From: Megalonaias nervosa
Lineage: Eukaryota; Mollusca; Bivalvia; Unionida; Unionidae
DNA: 64,000 nt
NCBI GenBank assembly: GCA_016617855.1
Contig: JAECUM010001707.1
Span: 1-64,000 of the forward strand
Direction of reading: 5' to 3'
The position numbers and the translations under genes are program-made. Below are positions 1 to 11,600 of the stretch, piece after piece. Within the stretch, counting starts at the first letter, position 1. Every line of letters starts with the position of its first letter. A model generated the notes under the pieces. The model worked only from the letters and a program-made list of their open reading frames with translations. It searched no databases and was not told the DNA's origin.

Positions 1-340
1 CGAGGTCAGTTGTGAAAGCAAAACAAAATGGCAACATTTATGTATTCCGACAATGATTCTGACGAAAAGTTTTGAAGGATTTGAAAGTGATGACATTGAT
101 TTTAATCATCAAGATGAAGGATCGGACATTAGTATGAGTCCTGTTTCAACACCTGACATTTCAGATTTATCTGCATCTGAGGATGAAATGCGTGGCAATC
201 TTTTCTAGTCGGAACATGTGGGACTGTTACATGTGGGTGACTTTACAGTAGATTCAGGGCCAACATTTAATTTAGATGAAAATGCAAGGGAGATTTCATT
301 TTGCAGTTTTTTCTTGGAGAAATATTCCAGTTGTGCAAAA
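1..340 (+). pseudogene. piggyBac-like transposase, N-terminal remnant
   Basis: An ATG at about 28 opens a short acidic, serine-rich reading that shifts frame at about 70. It then continues as an acidic stretch containing EGFESDDID, like the N-terminal leader of many piggyBac-derived transposases. After another break near 208 a reading with FTVDSGPTFNLDENA and an aromatic run resembles the start of the DDE transposase region (F-x-x-x-x-GP, then F-x-x-F-F). At least two frame breaks are needed and no catalytic aspartate is visible, so this is a decayed fragment whose rest is not seen here. The family call rests on weak similarity and could be wrong. Confidence 0.35.
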
Positions 341-599
341 TAGTGGTGAGAAAAGTAGTGTAATATATGTTATAAACACAACAGATATCTTGAGGTATAT
401 TTTTTATTATGAATATGTGAATATAAACATTGATTCCTGAGGATTACATGTTCTTGTTGGTGGAAATGAGTGGCACAAAACTTTGGTAAGTTTGGTAAGT
501 GTTTAAAATATTAGTTTTCATTAAATTACATAGTTTGCATGGGACAAGATTGATATAGAAAATGTAGACAGCATGTGCACTAACTCAAGAAGCTCTCAC

Positions 600-2400
600 T
601 CAGGCAGCCATTATGATGCTCTGGGGTTCAGCCTACAAATAACTGCTAAAAATCAGGCCACTTATCAGTCTTAGTAGGCAGGGCAGCAAGTACTTGTAGA
701 AGGTAAAGAGTTAAATATCAGCTTCCTCAACATGGAAGCCATTCTGAAAGTTTTTAATTGGTGGCTGGAGAACCTACACGTGAATAGAGTTTTCCACCGT
801 GGTGACTTATCTGAAACAGCAAGCAGAAACAAGTACTCTGACCTTTGTATTCTTGCTGAGATTTCTAAAGTGGTGTCCTCATTGACAATCCAGGTTTATT
901 TGCAACATAACCTAGGCTGGCTAATATTTGGCAGACTCATTGTTCTGCAAGAAGGAACTAATATAAACAGAATGGTCTCCTCATCCCTCAGCTTTCACTC
1001 AAACCTCCTCGATAGGATGGACCTATTGATGACAGGATGAAAAATCGAACCTTTGTCTCACCAGTCCTGGACCCAAAAGGCCTGGATAATCAGTGCTCTT
1101 TCTGTTGATTGGAATGGCCAAATGTATCCACTTCTCCAACACCTCAGATTCTGAACGTGATAGGGGAAAGAAAAGAATCTGAGTGTCTCATCCTGATTAG
1201 TCCAATATTTTCCATTTGAGTGGAGTAATCTCATCAATCATGCAACAGGATGGCCAGGAATCAAGATATTTACTTATCTGCATTAAGCAACCATGATGGC
1301 AGGTTTTTCACCCCAACCCAGAGTTACTGAACCTGCATGTCGGGATCTTATTAAATATGCCCTTAGAATTAACAGTTCTCACAATTGGTAGAGAATACCT
1401 CAAATGAGATGGCCATCCAGCTTAGAGGCATATGAAGGCAGTGAAATATAATTTCAGTGGAACGCACAAGAGTACTTTATATCAATATAGGCATCCATGC
1501 CGCAATAGCTACTTTCTATGGCTCTTCAATGGGAAATAGTTAGAACCAAACACAATTAAACCTACTGTTCTACAATCACTTGCACACTGTGCCAACATGG
1601 AGAGAGAATATCAGACAAACCAAATACATATCTGATAATCTATTCATTTGAATTTCGCCTGGCAAATAACACACTGGACCCTTGCCGAAGTGGAATTTAA
1701 GAATGGCTATTAACCTGACTGAACAAAACACTATTTGATCTGCTCCCAAGAGCTTAATTAGTTCACCTATAAGATAAGTCCTGCCTCCTCACTACTTTTG
1801 CAATCGGCAAGCAAAATCAGCAATACGTCTCCTTTTAATGCACCCATCTACATGCAGTTCTGACAAGATAGATCAGTATTGCTCATGAAGCCACCTGCTT
1901 TCATTGCTAAGAACAGGCTTCCATTCATGGGTGATCAGATATTGATAATGATTCCTGTTTATTCTGGACACTTCATCTCAAAATCATCTACAGGACCCAG
2001 TGCAAGCGCTGAAGTGGTATTGCAGGAATAATGAGCCATTGCATTGAGGGAGATCATGCCTCATTTTAGTTTCAGAAGAGGGGAAAGATGATATATCAAT
2101 ATGGACACTTTATTTACTTTGCATATTGGCTCACCAGGTTAGGACAGTCACCACAGATATTGCGCAAGTGAAACTGTTCTGTAACTGTAATTATCCATGC
2201 CATGGGATGGAGATCCAAGTACACTTCTACAGTTTTTAATTGAGATATTTCATCATAAAAGACTCAATTCTATCTTGAGGAACCTTTATCCATGGTTCAG
2301 AAGGTGACCTTTGCAGGCCATTCGACAGCTTCATAAAGTTACAGCTTCATAAGGTTGGCTGGATTTGTGGGAGGGAAAATTTTTCCCTTTCAGAGCTGCT
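600..2400 (+). pseudogene. DIRS-like tyrosine-recombinase retrotransposon, decayed pol and recombinase
   Basis: No long frame survives, but motifs in order point to a DIRS-type element. LADSL followed by TEWSPHP (about 925-990) fits the end of RNase H and its linker. FVSPVLDP then, after a frameshift, ALSVDWNGQM (about 1050-1125) matches the DIRS segment read as FVSPV-DP-A-DALS-W. Near 1998-2090, PVQALKWYCRNNEPLH and a following EEGKDDIS resemble the core entry of the tyrosine recombinase. The same recombinase motif recurs in the element at 42.5-45.3 kb. Stops and frameshifts are frequent, so it is inactive. Ends are not defined except by the inverted repeat that follows. Confidence 0.5.
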
Positions 2401-2571
2401 TCCCAACATAAGGAGTCTGTTTCCAGTCAGATTGTCTAGAAGCTGTCTCACATCCATTTGGGGATCGGAGATGGTCTTTGTGGGGTAAGGGGATGTATCT
2501 CCCTCCATCTCTTACCTATTCTCCTAAGGTATTACGATTTAGTAATTCATTTTGAAGAAGAAACCTTCTTC

Positions 2572-2866
2572 AGTAAAATATGTTTCTTTGATATTACTTA
2601 CCCAATCATAATGCACATAATTCCCCCCTGCCTATCCACAGTTACATCCATGTAGAGAGCATGCCTTCTGCTCCAGTAGTAACAGACGATTTTATGGGAT
2701 TTGGCTCCAGTCTTGGTATCAAGGCGAGATCACTCTGTCACCTGGATGGGCAGATAACTTTCAGCATTTTAGCTAAAAGTTTTTAGCCTGGGAGGGTGTG
2801 ATTTGCAAGGTAGTAGTAGTTCTCCTAATGATTGGATAAGTATTATCAAAGAAACATATTTTACTA
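2572..2866. repeat. 38-bp inverted repeat, probable DIRS-like terminal hairpin
   Basis: The stretch from 2572 to about 2610 (starting AGTAAAATATGTTTCTTTGA) is repeated in inverse orientation at about 2828-2866 with only a few mismatches, leaving a loop of about 215 bp. It lies just after DIRS-like recombinase remnants. DIRS elements carry inverted termini and internal complementary regions, so this could be the element's 3' terminal structure. It could also be a small MITE with 38-bp terminal repeats. Confidence 0.5.
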
Positions 2867-3785
2867 GAAAAAATAGGTTTCTTAACCAAATAAAGGTTTC
2901 TTAATGCTTTAAGCAGTCACTGGAGCACGACTGCTTGTCATATGTAAACTAAACTTTTGCTTCATACACTCACTGTACTCCAGTCACAGTCATTGTAACT
3001 CAAAGGTGTCAATATGTCAAATTAAAAAAAAATCAGTTTTTATCGTTCAGAAAAAGTGTCAGAGTAGTGATAAAAGTAGTTGTGTTGTCACAGCAGAAAT
3101 GGGATTACCTTTTGAGCCAGTTGTATAAGGTATTGTTCGATCAACCGTAGTATCAGAAATTTTCAGTGGGGACCCATTTTCCTGCTTGCCATTGTTTCCC
3201 CGAACCACAAAATTTAAGACTCAGTGAAAAACTGGCCACATGATGATGTCCCTGCCTACCCCTCAACCCATTTTCTTACTGTTTAATTCATAGATAATAA
3301 TAAGTGTGCTTGTATTTGATAAATCAATACCAATATTGTAATTTGGTAAAAATATGTTGCTTTTACACATGTTTATTTTATTTTAGCCTTTGAAAAAAGA
3401 ATTACAGTGCATTTTGTATTGTTTCAATGCATACATATTGACAATGCTTCCAGTGGCATCACAGTTTATCACAATCAACTAGTCTACCACAGTCAACTTT
3501 TATCTTTCACAATCATCTACAACCTACCACAATCCACTGCAATCTACACCAGCCTACCAGAATTACTTACAGTCTGCCACAGTCTACCATGAAAATACCA
3601 CAGTCCTCCACAATCAAATGTAAAAATATCACATTTGACCGACTTATATTTAATGTTTTATAAATAAATATGTTACTAGTATAATTATACTATAATTATA
3701 ATTATTATTATAAATAAAATGTTTTAGTTTTATTCACAAGTACAGTAGGCATGATGTGAACAAGCTTATATGCTGCAGAAATTTG
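2867..3785. other. non-coding, with a CTACCACAATC-like simple repeat
   Basis: I see no gene here. From about 3450 to 3625 the + strand holds a low-order degenerate repeat of short units such as CTACCACAGTC and CACAATC, giving a pyrimidine-adenine pattern. The remainder is AT-rich intergenic or intronic sequence. Confidence 0.5.
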
Positions 3786-3945
3786 TTCGGTTTGGTTTGG
3801 TGCTTTAAAGCACAGGAGCACAAGTAGGTTATTTAGTGCCAGCAATTGGAGTAATGTACCTTGTCTAAGGATGGTAGGATTCAAACTTGCACCCTTTCAG
3901 TCATGAGCCTGGCATGCTAACCCATGATCCACCTCATCTCCAAGC
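3786..3945 (-). repeat. tRNA-derived SINE head (diverged)
   Basis: On the minus strand the segment around 3945-3875 reads like a tRNA. It has an A-box-like GGGTTAGCATGCC, an anticodon-loop region with CTCATGA, and a B box GTTTGAATCC. This is the RNA polymerase III promoter layout of tRNA-derived SINEs. The body toward 3786 is diverged and no clear target duplication was found, so it is an old copy. Confidence 0.45.
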
Positions 3946-3989
3946 TTTATAAATTATAAGGAATATAATTATTTTTATTGCCATTGTCC

Positions 3990-4215
3990 TATTTTAATTA
4001 GAGTCTGCATGGTGCATTATTCTTTCATGTTATTTTAATTGGAGTCTGCAGGTGCAATAATCTATCATGTTGTTTTAATGGAAATTGGCAGGATGCAATA
4101 CTCTGTCCTTTACTTATAATTGAAATTGGCAGGGTTCAGTACTCAGTCCTGTTGTTTTAATTGGAGTCTGTAGAATACAATACTGGTCTGTCATGTTTCA
4201 TAAATTGAAGTCACA
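3990..4215. repeat. degenerate tandem repeat, about 55-bp unit
   Basis: About four imperfect units follow one another. Each begins near TTTTAATTGGAGTCTGCA and ends in a variant of CAATACTCTGTCATGTTG. No coding potential is seen. Confidence 0.6.
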
Positions 4216-4559
4216 CTTGTTCTTATAAATGAGAGCGTTCAGCCTGGCAAAAATGCTGACATTAGAATGTAAATGTGTATAGTTGTGTTCAAAAGCCTGT
4301 CTGTGTTTTATGAGACTGCCCTGAACCAAGATCTAAACTAGATAGAACAGTCTGTGCTGACATGGTGGTGACTCGGCTGGAAATGACACTAGAAAGAGAA
4401 CTAGAAATATCAATGGAATTGTAGAGATAAAGTTGCTTGAAGAAAACAAAAATGAAAACTAACAAGTGGAAAATCCTATGACAACCCAAGAGACAGGGTT
4501 AGATCCCAGGTGCGAAGATTTCTGCAAATTGTAAACAAGTTGCAGGTGGTAAGGTGGAA

Positions 4560-5370
4560 AGAAAAGGAAATATAAAAAGCAGATAAAGAGCAAGCCAAAC
4601 AAGCAAACATTAAAGAAACAATCCTACCATGTCCTCGAAGAACCTGTCTTCAAGCAGATAATAGTACTGTAGCAGTGGACAAATCTCAACCCCTCTTAAG
4701 ATAGAACCTAAAATGTGAGAATAAATAGACAATATCACTAACAACATCAAATAAAAAGGACTATTGGGGATGAGCTCACACTGATGGAAGAAGAGTACCC
4801 ATCCTTAACCTCAACCCCAATACCCTCACCTAAGAGGAAATACACAGCACTGCATCAGGAGAATGGCCCACTAATGAGAATATAGACACATTGATCAACC
4901 ATTAGAGACCATATCTGAAAGAAGCAATAATATTTCATTTCAAAAACTGCGGTACCAAGACAAAAGAGTACAACTGAGCAATACAGATAAGAAAAATAAA
5001 ATACACCAATAGAAATTTAGCCAAGAAAAAGATGAAAACAAACAAAAATGACATTGAGAAACAGGATAATACACAAATTGGTAGTGTCACAGCTGAATAT
5101 GGCAAGACTCTACAATAATAATAATAACAATAATAATAACAAAAACAGCAACAACAATACATGTATATAAAATATTTGTAAACTTGTATTTTTCAAAGAT
5201 ACCAGAGAGGGATGCAACCTCTGTGTTATATCTTTGAATATAAATGGAATGAGAAATGATAAATTATTAAAACTGCATGATACAATAAAAAAAAATCTAT
5301 GATACAATACTTTTATTAGAAACACATTATATAGGTAGCCTATCAAATTGAAGAAAAACCTAAATGCAGT
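4560..5370 (+). pseudogene. LINE 5' remnant: ORF1-like stretch and endonuclease start
   Basis: The reading SLNINGMRNDK at about 5229-5260, followed after a stop by ILLLETHYIG, matches the first two motifs of an L1/Tx1-type apurinic endonuclease (N-x-N-G then LLQETH). The lysine- and glutamine-rich, broken stretch upstream (about 4560-5100) could be ORF1 but has no firm motif. The copy stops inside the endonuclease, so only the 5' end remains. LINEs usually lose the 5' end, not the 3' end. An AATAATAAC simple repeat occupies 5112-5155. Confidence 0.4.
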
Positions 5371-6654
5371 AGTAATATCAAACAATAATAATAGCAAAAT
5401 ATGTACAGTGGCTTAATGAGCATTGCATCATGGGGAATGTTCAGATATAGTACATGCAAACTGACCTGTCCGATGTCATGGTCATTTTATATATTCACTG
5501 GGAACTAACTTGGTATGACATGGGATATATCAGGATTTTCGTGTGTGCCAGTATCAATAGACAATATGTATCTTACAAGAAGCAATCCGACTTTTTATTG
5601 ATTTGTGCTGATACATGCCATTTGCATTGGCTTTGTTTTATTCTTTTGTATTCTTTACTTGTAGTGGTTAAACCACAAAATTAAATTCCCACTAATCTGT
5701 AAACTTCAAGAGGCACATACCACCTGTGAAAATGTTTTTTTTACAAATCCACAATAATTTATCTGCATGAAAATAAATGATGTTACAGTATCTGTGATGA
5801 AATAAAGCTAATTTTGAAGAAAGATAAGAGTTATTTGTCTTTTCGTTAGGGTCAGGGGTCATTCATTATTTACAAACTTGTCTCTAAGGGCAGGCAAAGT
5901 TTCAGTTCAGTTATCACTAAGAATAGTCACATTTAGCCTCTTTTCATTCTCTATTCACCACAGGGACCAACCATTTAATTCCAGGTGGGGGTAGAGTCCG
6001 GGATTCTTCTTTTCTTAAATTTCCAGCCCCCAAATAGTTTGAAAAAAATTCTTTCTCTGATTTGTTGAAAGAAAGAACTTACTATATCCATTAGTTAAAA
6101 AAATAAATTTCGAAAAAATAAATTATCTTAAAGTAAAAGAAAAATAAATAGCCTGGTTCCAAAACAATCAGTCATATGTAAGTTTTTAGTAATGAAATAA
6201 GTGTTTTGTCATGGTACACAAAGTAAATTAAGATCAGTTAATTTTTTTTAGAGTTAATGATGATTTAATTCAGATGATGGATTGAAGAGAGCAGGATACA
6301 GTGTTTTGTGTGGCATATAACTTTAAAAGAAAACAACATATACAATTATTTTATGATTTTGTTGAATTGTGCATTAAATTTAATCTGTTAATAATCTATT
6401 AATACTGTTACTACTACTAACAGTAATGGTATTTGGTGATTAGTCTCTGTTAAAAACTAAGTTTGAAGGGTGACTCTGCATACAGAGGTCACCTATTTAC
6501 AAAGACAACTTTGGCCATTTCTTATGGGTGGTCAGTATTGACAAGTTCAACTGTTCTTTGATTTGTCAAAATTGGCTGAATCTGAGTCTGTTATAAATAG
6601 GTGCTTAGTGATATAATTATCAATGACTATTAAATAATTGTAGAAAACACATAG
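5371..6654. repeat. non-coding, with a dispersed repeat copy at 5965-6160
   Basis: No gene is recognised. The part from about 5965 to 6160 (ACCAACCATTTAATT, then AAATTTCCAGCCCCCA, then CTCTGATTTGTTGAAAG and TATATCCATTAG) is a diverged second copy of sequence found at 17857-18030. This is therefore an interspersed repeat of unknown class. Confidence 0.5.
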
Positions 6655-6787
6655 TCTGAGTGTGAACCAACTTGTGGTGAAGGTTGAAGGTTGGAAGAAG
6701 TTATCCCCAGTGTCAGTGGATAAAGTGGGCATATACTTCAGATGTGCTGAGCCAGAGAGACCCAAAGCATCCAACATCATGCTGGTG
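6655..6787 (+). CDS. VPS13D: VPS13D-like exon (first in window)
   Basis: The exon lies between an AG acceptor (6653-6654) and a GTGAGT donor (6788). It begins with one base completing a split codon and ends in phase 0. Its 44 full codons include NQLVVKVEGWKKLSPVSVDK, a VPS13 signature with a G-W pair and PVSVDKVG leading into the repeated beta domain often called VAB or SHR-BD. VPS13 proteins are very long bridge-like lipid-transfer proteins at organelle contact sites; VPS13D acts at mitochondria, peroxisomes and ER. The next exon, in matching phase, is 12 kb downstream. Earlier exons were not found in the 6.6 kb upstream. The family call is strong and the D paralogue is likely rather than certain. 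Confidence 0.8.
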
Positions 6788-8224
6788 GTGAGTATGTAAA
6801 TTGCTGTTTTATCTTCCCTCTTCAGCAAGAGGTCAGCTATGTACCAGCACACGTTTATATGTGCATGCAATGCAACTGTTCGTTCTTCCTAGGATCTATA
6901 CAATAGTTTGGAGTGGGTTTCATAGGACCTACTGCATAGAGAGATGGCTAAGTGGGCTCAGTTTGTACTTGTACATTGTTTTTAAATTCTTGGTTAAGTT
7001 ATTTTGTTAGGCTTAGATTTCTACCAGCCTGTATACATTGTTATACCCAAAAACAAAACTTAGTGAAGGGATACATTTTTATTATTTGTACACTCTGCTT
7101 GCAGAAAGAGGTCTCTGTAACCAATATTTCATGTCTCTGTAACTTTGTTGGAACATTCGGATCATAAAAACTTGATAATTGGATGCACTTCTCTTAGTTC
7201 TGCACCTTGCAATTGGCAATGAGATCTATATTTTATGCTTTATTAGGGTAGATTAATTGTTTGTTTAGCTCATGACCACACATATTCTATGCTGTATACC
7301 TCCTTGCCAGCAAAGAATGCTTCTTCTGACCTGTGCAATCTGCAGAAGAATAAATATGTTTATTTCTTGGTAGCTTTCGGTATTAATGACGTACTTTGTA
7401 TATTGTGATATATCACCCCAAACAGGTTAACTGTGCATTGCATATGTGAATGAGTATAGAAATTAGATGAGTGGACTGCATGATTTTCATGTGTGGTAGC
7501 AAATCAAGGTAATAACCGAGTCATGAACTGTGCTTCTAATACTGTCTGTCACTGCAAAGTTACACGAAGCCCGTGACTTTCTACCACTGAAGTTTGCCTT
7601 CTGGGGGTGGACAGCAATTATAGCTTCTAAAGTAGACAAGTAAGTACAATGTTTGTTTTTTAACAAAATAGAAAACAGAATTAATCTGGTTTTTATTTTT
7701 GTTTTATGTGGCAGGATTTGTTGTTAAAAACACCCAGAAAAAGATGTATCCATATACATTGATTTCAGATTATTCATCACCTGGCCAAATATAATATATG
7801 ATATCTTCAAGACTTGAAAATAATGGTATGTAAGGCCCACATAATTCTTGTATACATCATCATGCCAACATACATGATAGATGGACCCAACCAATTAATC
7901 TGGGAAATTAAAGCCAGATAAATGAACAAGCTTTCTTAAATTTGACACATGACAGTGACTTCAGCCAATCTTACTGTGACACATCACATACAACCAAACC
8001 ACACATGATCCATTAGAATTAAGTGTAAAATCTTTCAGATCTTCAATGTTTATGGATGCATGCCAAGCAAACTTTATTAAATAAATGCTGGCTGATCTTA
8101 CTGTACTTCCATTTCCTCCACATTGCCTAATTCTCTGATAGCCCAGTTCATAATATTGGGTACAACTCATCAGATCACAGTCATGATAACAGTGAAACCA
8201 AATACTCTTGCATAGAGGAAGTAA
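6788..8224. other. intron sequence without recognised feature
   Basis: This is the start of the 12-kb intron. Only short AT-rich frames occur, none with recognisable motifs, and I see no repeat or RNA gene. Confidence 0.5.
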
Positions 8225-8810
8225 CTTTGTAACATATAAAGTTCCTTATATGTGACAATTTTCAAGGATTTGTGGACAAAAGAGCAAATATCAGGGTCAC
8301 TGTTACTGTGATGTCCACAAATCCTTGAAAGAAAGAAAATGGTTTCCACAAAATAACATTAGTTCTACATCACAGACCCAGATTAAGCTTTGTGGATGGC
8401 TTGCACTTGGGGGTAAGGAAGAAGCCTTTTCTGTTTGGGATCAATAGGGTTAAAGGTAAAGATCTCTGTGATTTCATGAAGAAAAATTGTTTCTGTAGAA
8501 TAACATTAATTCTGCATCACACATATGGGGCAAACTTTATGGATGGTTAGTGCTTGGGGTGAGGAAGAAGGCTATAGTTTTGAGGTCAAAATGTCATTGG
8601 TCAGGGTTACTGACTGAGAGAAGAAGAATGTTTCCAGCAAAGTATTTAAATTCTCTTCCATGTACCTTCGTCAAAGTTTATGAAATACGAAAGCCATTTA
8701 GTTTGATGTTCAATAGGTCCAAGGTTAAGGTCACCGTGACTGAAAGAAGTAAAATTGTTTTACACAATAACTTTGTTTGTAGTTCGAAACTGCTGTGCAT
8801 ACTGTCAAGT
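8225..8810. repeat. degenerate tandem repeat, about 130-bp unit
   Basis: Diverged units share the order GGTCACTGTGACTGAAAG, AAAATGGTTTCCAC, AATAACATTAGTTCTGCATC and a GGATGGCTTGCACTTGGGG-like part. At least three or four copies run from 8225 to 8810. A 97-bp reading on the + strand within it is a shadow of the repeat, not a gene. Confidence 0.55.
8260..8330. repeat. perfect 19-bp inverted repeat
   Basis: TTTCAAGGATTTGTGGACA at 8260-8278 is exactly matched by its reverse complement at 8312-8330, with a 33-bp loop. It sits at the edge of the tandem repeat and could fold as a hairpin in RNA or mark an inverted unit. Confidence 0.7.
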
Positions 8811-10690
8811 ATCAAATAAAGTTAATGATACAGATAACAATAGAGAAAGAAAGATCAATCGAGCAAACAAATGACATATTGTGTTAATTGGTTGTGAAAT
8901 AGTAAAACTGTGAGCTACCGTAATCAGATAAGTTGTATAGTGTTAATCCCCACTGATTAAGTATTTAACAATGAATACAATTATGGGAAAGAAACGTCAC
9001 TATTAGTTTCACTGGAGTTGTCATATCATAGATCTTAAATATACACAAGAAGCACCACGCGGATAAAGAGAAAGAGAAATGGTTGTGATGAAAATTTGAA
9101 TTATAAGAAGTTAAGTTTTGGCAGCAAATTTTCAAACCATATCTCAGTCCAGACATATGACAAAATCATAAAATTTAGAATGTGCCATTTTGCAGGTTCT
9201 GGCAAAAGTACAAGCAGTAAAACAGTTGTGTCAGTTTATGTGTTTCAGATTTTCATAAATCAGCCCATGTCCACTCTGTGGGATGTAATGAGCATACACA
9301 TTTCTCAAAAACTAACAGAAAGCAATATTCTTGTTTGTCAGTGTCAAGCTATGCAGAAGAAGCCTAATAAAATAAACAAAATAGAACACAAGTTTGGATT
9401 TTAAATTCATTACAGAAAATGTTTAAATAAAGGAAAAAACAAGTGTCCTGTATTAAAAAAAATCTCATTTAAAGCAAGGCACATTGTATCAAGACATGGA
9501 TAAGGTAGATGCTAAATACTCATTATAAACCACTTATAGTATCAGTGTAACTCTTTAGTTTCATTATAGATTGAAATTATTGTAAGTACACCTACCTCAA
9601 CAACTCATGCACATTATGGTCAGAATGCACAGACTTCAGTATAAGCAAGGGTGCAAGTTACTGAGGGGCCTCTAAAAAATTAAGAGTGGATGCCATCCCT
9701 GCTGAACATTAACAATGAGATGATGGGGGAATGGGTGCTATTGTTCAGTGGTTTAATAGTTTGTGTTGGGAATAGTTCTCAATAAAATGCTTTTCTAATG
9801 AAGTTGTTTGTTTTTCTTATAAAATTGCTATTTATTTAAGATAGCTAACCTTTGTAATACCATTAAAAACATGACTCCAAAATGTTGGAACATATGTGTA
9901 CCTGCATCAATACTGTGTGTTAAATTACTGCTTTATATATGTGAATGTAGACAAGATTTCCTTTTTTCAAAACCTAGGGACATTTAATTCACGAAACAAT
10001 AGCAATCAATGTCAAAACTCAACTTAAATTTTTTTGTTGTTCTCTTAGTAAAATATTGATGAATAAAATATTCATGCTGTGATATCATTGCTAGTAACAG
10101 TGACATTTGTATCATCATTGAGCAAATCTCTGAGAGCCAATTCCAGAATTTGAAGTTCACTACAGTCTTTGGAACTCACTTCTCCATGATAATAACTATA
10201 TCTGCAAAACTAGGCTCTCTAAACACAAAGTACTCCTTTCAGGTACTTCCCTAGCTACCATTAATCACGTTTGCTAATTAGTTGGATAAACCACTTATTA
10301 TGTTAGATGCTTTAATTATGTTATCTATATAATAATATATATGACAGTGTTTAATTGGTTGAAATGAGTTGATCTGACACAGTATCATGACTGCTGTGTC
10401 TATAAACCTTCATTTTTGTCCTTTCCTCTTTATTTGCTTTGAACTTAAAGATATTAAGGTAAAAATATAAAGCAGGATTACATTTAATTGATTGTAACCA
10501 TAAAGCAAACACTTCCACAAATCGGAGATAAAACACAATTGGCACTTAATTAGGTTCTCATAAACATTTCATGGACATAGCTGTGATGGTAAATTGGCAC
10601 TTTGTGCTTGAATACAAGAGGGCATATTGCATTTGTAATGATTACGTTTAAACTAAATTAAAAGGCAGAACTTGAATTTCACTTGACAAA
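8811..10690. other. intron sequence without recognised feature
   Basis: The segment is AT-rich with only short frames that lack recognisable motifs. I see no repeat above background and no RNA gene. Confidence 0.5.
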
Positions 10691-10834
10691 ACTTATTGGT
10701 TTTTGAAAATAAAATGAATGATATTAACTTACTGGTTTTTGAAAATAAACTAAATGATATTAACTTATTGGTTTTTGAAAATAAAATGAGTGATGTTAAC
10801 TTATTGGTTTTTGAAAATAAAATGAGTGATATAT
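10691..10834. repeat. tandem repeat, four copies of a 36-bp unit
   Basis: Units begin at 10691, 10727, 10763 and 10799 with ACTTATTGGTTTTTGAAAAT and differ by one to three bases each. This is a minisatellite in the intron. Confidence 0.85.
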
Positions 10835-11059
10835 AAAAGTATCCTTTATTACATTTTGATACTGATTTTCCTCACAACAAAATAAGAACCAATTCTTTTC
10901 ATATTTTCTGGAAAAAAATGGGTTTCATTCCTGACCTTGCATTATAAGTTGGTGTGTGAATTATCTGGGCATGAGTCGTTGAGGGTGAGGTGTATATATA
11001 GCTGAACATGCGCTGAAAATTTTAATAATGTCGCTCTAGCCCTGCTTCTCACCATAACA

Positions 11060-11326
11060 GAATGTTTCTGATCTATGTCCAAATATGGCTGCAATGGCAG
11101 CTATCTTGAAAATCTTGTTGCTACTCTCCTTAAGTCATATTCACATGTAGTTTCATCTGAAACTTCTTTAAATATCTTGTTGGTCCTGAATAAAAATGGT
11201 TCCACTCTGACATCCAATATGGTTGCCACAGTGGCCATCTTAAAAATCTTGTTATCACTAGTCCTCCAAAATGGATGGTCATATCAGCTTGGGATTTTCA
11301 CAAAAGGTCCTGCTTGATATGAAATT
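11060..11326. repeat. 140-bp repeat array, left part split by a LINE
   Basis: About two units of a repeat whose landmarks are GCCATCTTGAAAATCTTGTT, a CTACTCCT run, ATGGATGGTCATATCAGC and GGGTTTTCACCAAAAG. The array resumes at 17106 after the LINE, and a larger array of the same family lies at 39.5-42.2 kb. Confidence 0.75.
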
Positions 11327-11600
11327 TTTTTAAATTTTTTTATTATCCCCGTAATAGGTTGACCATTGGGTCGGGGAACCATCCCAGGGTCACCTTACAA
11401 TCAAACATTTCTTGTTTCCAGATAAACTAGGGATAATAAATATAATCTATAAAAAAAAGACAACACACACACACTCATGCACACATGCATATGGCACACA
11501 ATCTCTTTAGATACTCAATCTAAATAGACAAATACATGTAGGTGACATAGACTTTTGAAAATAGTGTTTTGTTCCTGTTTACCATCCAATCAGATACAAG

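Noticed and set aside
3105..3150. Additional upstream VPS13D exon
   Set aside because: An AG and a GT flank a short open stretch, but the phase and residues do not fit the preceding part of VPS13 proteins.
3450..3625. CRISPR-like array
   Set aside because: The units are short and degenerate without constant repeats or unique spacers, and the genome is eukaryotic.
5104..5162. Cysteine- and tyrosine-rich frame on the minus strand
   Set aside because: It is the translation of an AATAATAAC simple repeat.
7961..8170. 69-codon frame on the minus strand
   Set aside because: No motif or start context, and it lies in repeat-like intron sequence.
10691..10834. CRISPR-like array of 36-bp repeats
   Set aside because: The repeats are contiguous with no spacers; it is a minisatellite.
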